Origin: Acinetobacter sp. ANC 3813
GTDB lineage: Bacteria > Pseudomonadota > Gammaproteobacteria > Pseudomonadales > Moraxellaceae
DNA length: 64,000 bases
NCBI RefSeq assembly: GCF_002135435.1
Contig: NZ_NEGK01000001.1
Location: 248,001 to 312,000 of the forward strand
Reading direction: 5' to 3'
Numbering within the stretch: the stretch's first letter is position 1; every line of letters starts with the position of its first letter. Under the pieces are notes generated by a model. The model had not been told where the DNA came from. It saw only the letters and a program-made list of their open reading frames with translations, and made no database searches. The translations under genes and the position numbers were made by a program. This document shows, one piece after another, positions 56,675 through 64,000 of this stretch.

Positions 56675-57219
56675 TGAGTGCCAATACTAGATTGCTGGTT
56701 TATAAGTGAAATTTTCGCATTATTTGAACTGTTTAACAATTTCAAAATGATGCGTCCTTGTAGATATTCTAAATAAAAGTGTTTATTTTGATTAATTTCG
56801 TAAATTAATCATCTTCAAACAGCCTGTTACATCACCCAAAAAAAATTTAGCAATTGATGATTTAATTTCTGCCTCTCGCTCCATTAGCTGAGCAGTATCC
56901 ATTCATCATGGCATAAGCAAAAATGTGCCGCTAAGAATAAAAAATTAAATTGAATAAGGCAATTAGACTCCAATTTCAGCTCATGCATTAAGCAACGTAT
57001 TCAGCTGCCAATGCTTTATACCCTATCAGCGAAATTCTATTGCCATGCTTGTACAAGATTCGCCTTTACAAATTCAGTGAATTTTCCCACTTTACAGAGC
57101 AAGTATAATTGAACTATCCTAAAAATGCTAAATTTTCGCATTTATAAATAGCCATAATTTAAATTTTGTAGACCTAAATGTCGCAACTTAATTATTTGCC
57201 CCATACAGGAGTGAAAACG
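56675..57219. other. AT-rich intergenic region, nothing recognised
   Basis: About 545 bp between divergent genes. It holds the promoters of both; no gene fragment, repeat or strong hairpin was recognised. Confidence 0.5.
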
Positions 57220-57606
57220 ATGAAAAAACTAGCCTTAGCTTTAACTGCCGCAACGATATTCTGTGCGCAAGCCCATGCAGGATTTGCAGACTCTATGCGT
57301 GATCTGCGCGGAACTCTAAGCCAAATTACCGATACAACCAAAGAAATTACAGGTGTAACGAAAGAATTAGGCGGCTTTAAAAGCGGCGGAAATGCTAACA
57401 GCAGCAACTTTAAGTCTGGACAAAGCCTTTATCCGAAAATCAATAATCTTGCCCTCTATCAATCTGCAAATAAGTCGAGCTCTGTGCTGACAAAGCTAAC
57501 TAAAAATACCGATTTAATCTTTTCAGGGAATGCATCCAATAACGGCTTTATTGAAGTAACAACAGAACACGGTAATGGCTGGGTAGAAGCCCATCTGGTG
57601 CAATAA
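57220..57606 (+). CDS. exported SH3-domain protein
   Basis: The 128-aa protein has a signal peptide (MKKLALALTAATIFCAQAHA), a Ser/Gly/Asn-rich middle, and a bacterial SH3 domain at the C-terminus (about residues 65-128). That domain includes LYQSANKSSSVLTKLTKNTD and GNGWVEAHLVQ. Such domains often bind peptidoglycan or proteins in the periplasm. ATG 57220 follows AGGAG; the frame upstream to 57178 is not supported. Confidence 0.85.
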   Translation: MKKLALALTAATIFCAQAHAGFADSMRDLRGTLSQITDTTKEITGVTKELGGFKSGGNANSSNFKSGQSLYPKINNLALYQSANKSSSVLTKLTKNTDLIFSGNASNNGFIEVTTEHGNGWVEAHLVQ

Positions 57607-57748
57607 AGCTCTGAACAAAAAAATTATTAAATTGAATGGCCTAGATACTGCTTGAAACACGCTCCGCACATTTAGGCCTCATCCATTTAAGCGCTAGATG
57701 CCCTGCCCTCATTTGACGCTTAAATGACTGAAAAATAGAGGAAATGTC

Positions 57749-59284
57749 ATGAACACTTTTACTAAAAGCGGTTTAGCCCTTTCTATACTGATTGGCTTAA
57801 CAGCTTGCGGCGGCTCTAGCTCGGATGACGCACCATCGGAACCGACACCGACACCGACACCAACGCCAACGCCAACGCCAACGCCAACAACAGTAGCCGA
57901 TAAATTCACAGGTGAATGGATTCAAGGCAACTCAAGCCTTGGAAATAGCAATTGTAATGTTCCGCAAATTACAATCATTAAAACTAGCGACAATTCAGTC
58001 CAAGCTGTGAATGAAGAAGCCGCATATGCCACACACAATAGTACTGAAAAGAGCTGCAGTGGAGAGCTAATTTCTAAACGCTATCAATTACTGCATGATT
58101 TGGTCATTAGCGATATACAACCTGCAGCGACTCTTAGCAATTTCCAATATCATGCAATTAAATTTCAACCTGAAAGAGGCAACACTGCGAACAATCGTGT
58201 ACTGACTTTCTTAAATAACAATAGCTTCTGTATTATTAACAGCACCATTTCAAATCCGAATTACATCATCATGGAGCGAGGCCTGATCAAAGACCCGCTG
58301 AAAGATAGCCGCTGCTATACCAAAAATACCGTTGGATTTTTTACCGCCCTCAAACCAAAAACTAAAGTGACTACAGCTGAATTTAAAACTGCCAGTTTTG
58401 TAAATTCCATAAGCACAACTGATTTTTTAGCGCAGCTGAATGAAATGGGTCAAAATGGCTATAAAATCATAGGCTATAACAGCAAAACGAATGATCAAAG
58501 CAATGTAAACAGCTATATGAAATTAGCCAATGATACGGCACGTTTCAGCCATATCGTTGCTGACCGTAATGCAGCATCTCTCGCTGATAACTATTTCTCA
58601 TGGCGCAATCAATTAAATGAAAAAGGCAAGTCTGGTTATCAGCACCTGCATAGTGTTAGACCGTCCACCGCACTTAATTACAAAGATTATTTCATTAAAA
58701 AAGAGAATGATACTGCGACTTATACCTATGACAGCGGTTATGTTTATCCATTAGTCGATTCCACCCTGCTCATAAATACACTCAATGCACTCGGTGCACA
58801 AGGATGCAAAATCATTGGGTTTTCAAGCTACTTCACCGGTTTGCGCTCAGATGTTCTAGGCGGTAAGGAAAATAGTCCTAAAATTGCAACTTGTGTAAAT
58901 AGCAGTGCACATAACGGCACCTATACTTACCGCTATAAAGACTATCCAACCAACAGCACCAGTGTAGAACGCACTATAGCCCTGCAAACAATGATTGATG
59001 AACAGGCTAAAGAAGGCTACCGCATGGTCAGCCGTTCATTAGATATGAGTTCGACCACAAAAAATGGTTTGCTGTTTATGAAAGACAGCGAAAATAGCAA
59101 TGTAGGCGAGTTTAAAGTCTTCAGCGAAACAGCATTTGGAACATCGACCTATAATGATGTATTGCTGAAACGTTTAAATCAGCAAGGCCAATTAGGCTGG
59201 ATTTTCACCAATAGCCAGCTGATATATGCCACCCAGCCTAAACATCTGCAGACTGATTTGGTGAGCTTCCAGCTTATTGACTAA
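57749..59284 (+). CDS. lipoprotein with a Pro-Thr tract and five DUF4177-like repeats
   Basis: The 511-aa protein has a lipobox LTAC (Cys20), a Ser/Asp patch, and an eight-fold Pro-Thr tract (about 32-47). A cysteine-containing domain follows (about 50-195). Five repeats then carry LN-x2-G-x2-GY/W cores at about residues 230, 289, 345, 415 and 476, e.g. LNEMGQNGY, LNEKGKSGY, LNALGAQGC and LNQQGQLGW. These recall the LNxxGxxGW motif of DUF4177. It is probably surface- or periplasm-facing and anchored. No known enzyme motif was seen. Confidence 0.8.
   Translation: MNTFTKSGLALSILIGLTACGGSSSDDAPSEPTPTPTPTPTPTPTPTTVADKFTGEWIQGNSSLGNSNCNVPQITIIKTSDNSVQAVNEEAAYATHNSTEKSCSGELISKRYQLLHDLVISDIQPAATLSNFQYHAIKFQPERGNTANNRVLTFLNNNSFCIINSTISNPNYIIMERGLIKDPLKDSRCYTKNTVGFFTALKPKTKVTTAEFKTASFVNSISTTDFLAQLNEMGQNGYKIIGYNSKTNDQSNVNSYMKLANDTARFSHIVADRNAASLADNYFSWRNQLNEKGKSGYQHLHSVRPSTALNYKDYFIKKENDTATYTYDSGYVYPLVDSTLLINTLNALGAQGCKIIGFSSYFTGLRSDVLGGKENSPKIATCVNSSAHNGTYTYRYKDYPTNSTSVERTIALQTMIDEQAKEGYRMVSRSLDMSSTTKNGLLFMKDSENSNVGEFKVFSETAFGTSTYNDVLLKRLNQQGQLGWIFTNSQLIYATQPKHLQTDLVSFQLID
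57842..57889 (+). repeat. hexanucleotide repeat tract coding for Pro-Thr
   Basis: Three CCGACA units are followed by four CCAACG units and one CCAACA. The hexamer keeps frame, so slippage would change spacer length rather than switch the gene off. Confidence 0.9.
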
Positions 59285-59369
59285 ATCATCCAGTTTTTTT
59301 TGTACGGATGCGCCAATCTTCCAACATTGCCTTCAGCTTGCATAAAGCCGGAGGCAAACTTTTTTCAGC

Positions 59370-59828
59370 CTACTTTAAGCGGCAATTAAAGCCCATTTGC
59401 GTATCGACGATATTATTCTGATACCCCAAAGACTGTATAAATGCATTTCGGTCGTCCAGTAGTTTTTGGTCCGCTTCTGGCAAACGGCTGCGGTTTTGCA
59501 CGGCCAATTTCAGTGTTTCATCTACAATGCTTTGATAAATACCGCAGACTTCTTGCCGTTTCTGTTTTTTCAAAATGCGCCCAAACCAGCTGCGCTCAAA
59601 ATCTTCAGGCTTTAATGATGCTCCCCATGCTTCAATACGCTGATTCTGCAGCTCACGTAAATCTGTAATGCCCTTCTGTATTTCTTCTTTCGTCAAAGGC
59701 TGTACAGGTGATGCCGCAGCATCATCTGCATAGCTAAATACGCTGCAACCCGTTGCTGTCACAAAAGCTAAAATTGCAGGGAGCTTTTTTAATTTTTTTA
59801 AAGTTTTCAAATTGAACCTTAATTTCAC
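59370..59828 (-). CDS. secreted protein of unknown function
   Basis: The 152-aa protein has a signal sequence (basic start, hydrophobic LPAILAFVTATGCSVFSYA) that may be cut after AYA-like residues or at a weak lipobox ATGC. A helical mature part follows, with cysteines in EVCGIYQSIVDETLKL and near the end FNCRLK. Family not recognised. No strong ribosome site precedes the ATG. Confidence 0.65.
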   Translation of the reverse strand: MKLRFNLKTLKKLKKLPAILAFVTATGCSVFSYADDAAASPVQPLTKEEIQKGITDLRELQNQRIEAWGASLKPEDFERSWFGRILKKQKRQEVCGIYQSIVDETLKLAVQNRSRLPEADQKLLDDRNAFIQSLGYQNNIVDTQMGFNCRLK

Positions 59829-60059
59829 CTATTCAATAAATTTCGTTATACACAATTCATCCTGCAATACAAAGCTTTAACAAAAAAACATTACATTTAT
59901 CTTTCATAATATTTTTGTTAATAAAATATATTTATATTGTTTTCCCACTATTTTTTATAATCTAACTCCATATTATCTTTTAAAAGATGATTTAAATAAT
60001 CAGGCACTATTATTGCTTTAAATAAATCCTTATTTATACATTTTCTAGGATTTATTTTA

Positions 60060-61139
60060 ATGAAAAAGATGTTTCCATTAGGCTGTGCTGGTTTGGGTAT
60101 TCAAGCATCTAGTTTTGAACAGCCAGTATCACTTAATGAACCTTCTATTGCTGAAAAATTTGAATTATTGCAAAAAGCCGAGCTTTGGGATTTTATAGAT
60201 CATATTCCGCTTCATGCAGACTTCATTGATGATTATATCCAAGGCAGTCAAAAAACAGGCATTCCTATTTATTCAGGTTATGGTTGCTATGTTTGGGGTA
60301 ATCATGAAACTGAATTTAAAACCAATATAGATTTAAGCGCTGCTGTCGGCGCAAAATATCATAATATTATGATGGCCGCTAAAGACATCAGCCGTTCATA
60401 TTTAAGCAATGAACAAGTCGCTAAGGCTTACCTATATTTTTATGAATATGCACTTAAAAAAGGTGTAAATATCACCTTTGAAAATCATGTCGACAATTGG
60501 TCTGAAGACTACCGCCGCGTGATGCAGGTTGCTGAGTTAGTCCAAAAGCAAGGCATACCGTTTCAACTGGCTATGGACTATAGCCATTGTATTTTTAAAA
60601 TTGAAAACCCAGTGGAATGCCATGTTTCCTTTCAAGGCAGCCCAGATGCCATCCGTAAATTAGATCCCTTTAATACAGACAGTTATGCCGATGACTGGCT
60701 CAACAGCAACCTTGTGCATTGGGGGCAAATCCGTCCTGCTGTACCCAATGGCCCTTTAAATATGTGGGCTTCTGAAAGCAGTCCATGGGAAGGTTTTGGT
60801 GTAGACCGTCCGGGACGCGGCATTCAGTACCCCTTTGCACAGCCGAATGCAGGCGAATGGCCAACGGAAGTTTGGCATGCGCATAAATTAGCTTGCACTA
60901 AAGAAGTCATTAAAAAGCTTATAGACAGCTACCTGTACAATCCTGAATCCAAACTTGAAATAATGACCGTAGACAATATTAATTTATGGTCCTATGGCTT
61001 AGGCTGGAAATACAACATGTTCCAAGACAGCTGCCATGTAGCAGCTTATATCCGTGAACTGTACGCAGAACGCAGCGCTATTTATGAAGCTAAACAGAAA
61101 CTCAGCGTGCAGGATTTTGTGAAACAATACCGCGCCTAA
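60060..61139 (+). CDS. TIM-barrel (xylose isomerase-like / sugar-phosphate isomerase-epimerase fold) protein
   Basis: The 359-aa protein looks like an AP-endonuclease-2-type TIM barrel. It has GVNITFENHVDNWSEDYRRV with a metal-ligand-like Glu, then PFQLAMDYSHCIFKIENPVE, and acidic/histidine residues in later strands. It could be an isomerase, epimerase or dehydratase; substrate unknown. It converges with the dioxygenase gene, sharing a bidirectional terminator. Linkage to the nucleobase genes is by position only. Confidence 0.7.
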   Translation: MKKMFPLGCAGLGIQASSFEQPVSLNEPSIAEKFELLQKAELWDFIDHIPLHADFIDDYIQGSQKTGIPIYSGYGCYVWGNHETEFKTNIDLSAAVGAKYHNIMMAAKDISRSYLSNEQVAKAYLYFYEYALKKGVNITFENHVDNWSEDYRRVMQVAELVQKQGIPFQLAMDYSHCIFKIENPVECHVSFQGSPDAIRKLDPFNTDSYADDWLNSNLVHWGQIRPAVPNGPLNMWASESSPWEGFGVDRPGRGIQYPFAQPNAGEWPTEVWHAHKLACTKEVIKKLIDSYLYNPESKLEIMTVDNINLWSYGLGWKYNMFQDSCHVAAYIRELYAERSAIYEAKQKLSVQDFVKQYRA

Positions 61140-61158
61140 AAACTTTTATTCCGCGCAA

Positions 61159-61194
61159 AAAAATAAAGCATTATTTTCATAATGCTTTATTTTT
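61159..61194. terminator. bidirectional intrinsic terminator
   Basis: A 14-bp perfect stem (61161-61174 with 61179-61192) around TTTC has A and T runs on both sides. Confidence 0.85.
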
Positions 61195-61213
61195 ATTAAC
61201 TCAATAGAAAGGA

Positions 61214-62191
61214 TTAAGCGACTGCATTTTCTGCAGCCTTGTTATATGAACGGTTATACATTTGCTCTAGATGTTCGCCTACGGTACAAGGTTCAAATTT
61301 AGCCTGCTCGCCTTCTTGCAGCGTTCCTAGCACAGGTGTAATCACGGCATGATAATCAGGCTCATAGAAGAAAGGAATTGAATAGCGGTACTGTCCTTTA
61401 GAAAAAGTATTTTTCACCCGGTGCGGGTTGGAATGATAGAGGCCATTGGTCCATTTCGGGATCATATCGCCCAAGTTCACCACAAATGTACCTTCAATAG
61501 GCGGAGCGGCAACCCAAGTACCATCCGGCATGCACACTTCCAGACCGCCCACTTGATCCTGCGCCAAAATTGTCACTGAACCCCAATCGGTATGTGCCCC
61601 CACGCCATAGGTCAGGCCATCTTCATCTTCCGGTGTAGGCGGATAGCGGATCATGCGCAAAGTCCCCATTGGATCTTGGCTTGATGCATCAAAATAGTCT
61701 GCGGGCAATTTTAAAGTTAAGGCCAAAAGTTTCATCAGGTAATCTGCCAGCGAATACATCGCCTCTATATACTCTTGGCAAATTTCTTCGCATTCTGGCA
61801 ACTCTTCAGGCCATTGATTCGGCCCATAGTTTTGATATTTGGCAATTGCAAATCGATGATCTTGCGGATAATTTTTACCGCAATAAAATCCTTCCTTATG
61901 ATCTGGCTTACCATAAGGGTCTAACTGCTGGCCGTTCAGCTTGTCAAAACCGCGAAAGCCAAAGAAGTTCTTTACATCATACTTCTGCTTTACTTCATCA
62001 GAGAGCGCCAAGAGATCTTTAGAAAGCGCAAACTGGCGCGCAATCATTTGTAATGGAACACTGTGATTTTTCACATAAAAGAAACCCGAATGCATTGCCG
62101 CTTTACGCAGTTCTGCCACCACTTTTTGTGTAGCTTCGCATTCTGGATTATTTACATCTACATCTTTTAAATCAATAACTGGGATACTCAT
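61214..62191 (-). CDS. 2-oxoglutarate/Fe(II)-type dioxygenase of the isopenicillin N synthase family
   Basis: The 325-aa protein has the jelly-roll dioxygenase motifs: GFFYVKNHSVP, the iron site HTD (His200, Asp202) in GAHTDWGSVTILAQDQ, and His257 in SNPHRVKN. The RxS pair Arg269/Ser271 in YRYSIPFF binds the 2-oxoglutarate or substrate carboxylate. Thymine-7-hydroxylase belongs to this family, and an NCS2 nucleobase permease lies just upstream, so hydroxylation of a base is plausible but not shown. Confidence 0.88.
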   Translation of the reverse strand: MSIPVIDLKDVDVNNPECEATQKVVAELRKAAMHSGFFYVKNHSVPLQMIARQFALSKDLLALSDEVKQKYDVKNFFGFRGFDKLNGQQLDPYGKPDHKEGFYCGKNYPQDHRFAIAKYQNYGPNQWPEELPECEEICQEYIEAMYSLADYLMKLLALTLKLPADYFDASSQDPMGTLRMIRYPPTPEDEDGLTYGVGAHTDWGSVTILAQDQVGGLEVCMPDGTWVAAPPIEGTFVVNLGDMIPKWTNGLYHSNPHRVKNTFSKGQYRYSIPFFYEPDYHAVITPVLGTLQEGEQAKFEPCTVGEHLEQMYNRSYNKAAENAVA

Positions 62192-62328
62192 ACCATTTCA
62201 ACCTAAAATATAATTCAGCAAAGTTTCAATTCAGCGCATTTGAATTAAAGCAATTCATATGCCATTTAAATATTTTAAAAACAGAAAATAAAAAGCGACT
62301 TAATACTCAATTAAATCACTTTTAAACA

Positions 62329-63663
62329 TTAACTTTTTTCAGCCAGCATATTTTCTGTGACAGCTTCCTTTTGCTTTTTCTTACGGTTAAATACAAGGTT
62401 CAAAAGAATCCCTGCAAATGTTGCTGTGGTAATCCCGCCCAGATCTAAACTGCCAATATAAATCGAATAATTTCCTGCGCCCATAATCACAGTTACTGAA
62501 GCGACAATAATATTGCCGTTTTGGGTAAAATCGACTTTGTTTTCAATCCAGATTTTAGCACCGGCAATCACAATCAAACCAAATACAATCATGGATGTGC
62601 CCGTCAAAATAGCAGCAGGCAGTGTACTGATCACTGCACCAAACTTAGGCGACAATCCCAGTAAAATAGCCGCAAGCCCTGCGATCACAAAAACAACCGT
62701 AGAATAAATCCGTGTTGCCGCCATGACGCCAATATTTTCTGCATAAGTGGTCAAGCCCGTACCGCCAGCAGCGCCAGACATGGATGTACAGAGACCATCC
62801 GCAAGGAAAGCGCGGCCCATATATGGCGTAATATTTTTACCTGTCATTTCACTGACGACTTTAAAGTGTGCAAGATTTTCTGCAATTAAAATGAAGGCAA
62901 TAGGCAAAATCAGTAAAATTGCATTGAGCTGAAATTCTGGCTGATGAAATGTAGGCAAACCAAACCAAGCCGCATTGGCCACTGGTGCAAAATCAATTGG
63001 CTTGCCCAAACCTAGTACGTTAGCCAAAACAAAATAAGCCAAATACGCAATAATAATCCCCACCAGCAGCAGCAAGCGGCGCAGCATGCCTTTGGTAAAT
63101 ACCGCAACACCGCCTATACACATTGCAGTTAGTAACGCCATCCATGTATCAAAAGCATTGCCAGCTACCGCTTTAATTGCGCCAGGCGCAAGATTTAGCC
63201 CTACAATCATAATAATCGCGCCAGCAACAACAGGCGGCAGCAGATTTTCCATCCATTTTGAGCCAGTTTTCATCACCACTAAGCCCATCAGTGCATAGAA
63301 AAGTCCACAAACAATAATTGCCCCTAAGGCAATGCCAATATTGGGGTTAAGTCCTGAGCCGCTATATCCTGTAACTGCAATGACTGCGCCAATAAAAGCA
63401 AAGCTGCCGCCCAAATAGCTTGGCACTCGTCCGCCGGTAATTAAGAAAAATAGAATCGTTCCTATACCTGAAAGCAAAATGGTCAGGCTGGGATCAAAGC
63501 CCATTAATAGCGGAGCTAAGACAGTGGCGCCAAACATGGCAAAGGTATGCTGCAAACCTAAAATGACAGATTGGCCTGCTGGCAAGTACTCATTCATTGC
63601 CACAGGTGTTGTTTCAATATCACCTTTAAACGGTGTAAAATTTATAAACCAGTTTTCTTTCAT
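62329..63663 (-). CDS. NCS2-family nucleobase permease (uracil/xanthine type, RutG-like)
   Basis: The 444-aa protein has about twelve to fourteen membrane segments. The QH signature is in LGLQHTFAMFGATVLAPLLM; it also has SYLGGSFAFIGAVIAV, ENLAHFKVVSEMTGKN, GLTTYAENIGVMAATRIYST and SLDLGGITTATFAGILLN. The last part resembles RutG/UraA more than xanthine transporters, so a pyrimidine substrate is likely. ATG 63663 follows GGGGA; a GTG one codon upstream is possible. The dioxygenase gene follows 137 bp downstream on the same strand. Confidence 0.88.
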   Translation of the reverse strand: MKENWFINFTPFKGDIETTPVAMNEYLPAGQSVILGLQHTFAMFGATVLAPLLMGFDPSLTILLSGIGTILFFLITGGRVPSYLGGSFAFIGAVIAVTGYSGSGLNPNIGIALGAIIVCGLFYALMGLVVMKTGSKWMENLLPPVVAGAIIMIVGLNLAPGAIKAVAGNAFDTWMALLTAMCIGGVAVFTKGMLRRLLLLVGIIIAYLAYFVLANVLGLGKPIDFAPVANAAWFGLPTFHQPEFQLNAILLILPIAFILIAENLAHFKVVSEMTGKNITPYMGRAFLADGLCTSMSGAAGGTGLTTYAENIGVMAATRIYSTVVFVIAGLAAILLGLSPKFGAVISTLPAAILTGTSMIVFGLIVIAGAKIWIENKVDFTQNGNIIVASVTVIMGAGNYSIYIGSLDLGGITTATFAGILLNLVFNRKKKQKEAVTENMLAEKS

Positions 63664-64000
63664 CACATATTCCCCAAACCCTTCGGCTATGTGACTGATG
63701 CCTATTCTGCTAACTGAATAAACATCAGTAGACCTGCACGCATGTGCTTAAACAGCGTGAATTAAATGCTCGTGCTTGTATTAATTCAATAACCAACACA
63801 GCTGGTCAGGATTATGCAACTTATATACCAATGATTAAAAATTATCCAAATTAAGGACTTATTCGCAGATTTTTTTATTTTTACTACTTAATTGCTGTAA
63901 ATACTGAATAAATCAAAGAATAAATTTGCACCAATTTAAATATTCATGAACTTTATTTGATCAATGAGTAAAAAATGCCCAGTAATTTCATAATTAAACC
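63664..64000. other. intergenic region upstream of the NCS2 permease
   Basis: About 337 AT-rich bases to the window end. It holds the permease promoter; no riboswitch, repeat or coding frame was recognised. Confidence 0.5.

Noticed and set aside
57709-57909. Minus-strand frame with a long Gly-Val repeat
   Set aside because: Antisense of the Pro-Thr hexamer repeat in the lipoprotein gene.

Overview
The window is chromosomal DNA of a gamma-proteobacterium, almost certainly Acinetobacter (Moraxellaceae). The signs are moderate-to-low GC, Acinetobacter-type families (an ABZJ_00895-family membrane protein, PA3496-family and DUF6502 proteins), folP-ftsH-rlmE with divergent yhbY, and hemA-TPR-lolB-ispE-tRNA-Gln-prs-rplY-pth in the order known from Pseudomonas. 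The species cannot be named from sequence alone. Nearly all of it is housekeeping chromosome; no insertion sequence, prophage, integrase, CRISPR array or rRNA was seen.

Layout. 1-8 kb: 5' end of aceA, a LysR regulator, a PaeA-like CNNM/CBS protein, a CitMHS carboxylate transporter, unknown proteins, a Tat-lipoprotein remnant and tRNA-Leu(UAA). 8-19 kb: DUF5713 protein, folP, ftsH, rlmE, yhbY, a DOMON-like protein, a coiled-coil protein, carAB behind a structured leader, and greA. 19-23 kb (more accessory): TetR/RidA pair with two operators, CatB-type acetyltransferase, an unknown 420-aa protein, and a membrane protein broken by an 8-bp tandem repeat. 23-29 kb: tRNA-Met, rnpB, ferredoxin, coaD, smpB, a damaged secreted-protein gene, a flavodoxin, pgeF, rluD, bamD. 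29-39 kb: dnaG, hemA, TPR protein, lolB, ispE, four tRNA-Gln, prs, rplY, pth, panD. 39-48 kb: GDYXXLXY/DUF2157 pair, FMN riboswitch plus ribB, several membrane proteins, trhO, dedA, a YecA-type protein. 48-55 kb: rpoD, ybeD, lipB, an SCP2 protein with an iron alcohol dehydrogenase, and an APC permease. 55-64 kb: envelope lipoproteins and a nucleobase-type locus (TIM barrel, 2-oxoglutarate/Fe(II)-type dioxygenase, NCS2 permease).

Functional links. carAB makes carbamoyl phosphate for pyrimidines and arginine, and prs makes PRPP. folP, ribB, panD, coaD and lipB serve cofactor synthesis. bamD, lolB and ispE serve the envelope and isoprenoids. rnpB, the tRNAs, rplY, pth, smpB, rlmE, rluD, yhbY and trhO serve translation and RNA processing.

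The most interesting signals are: the nested-hairpin leader of carAB; the octanucleotide repeat that truncates the 22.5-kb membrane protein, whose original frame can be reconstructed; the lipoprotein at 57.7 kb with five repeats recalling DUF4177; the permease/dioxygenase locus, which could act on thymine or a similar base; the paired operators between tetR and ridA; and a possible small RNA between aceA and the LysR gene. All calls come from reading the sequence; no database search was run.
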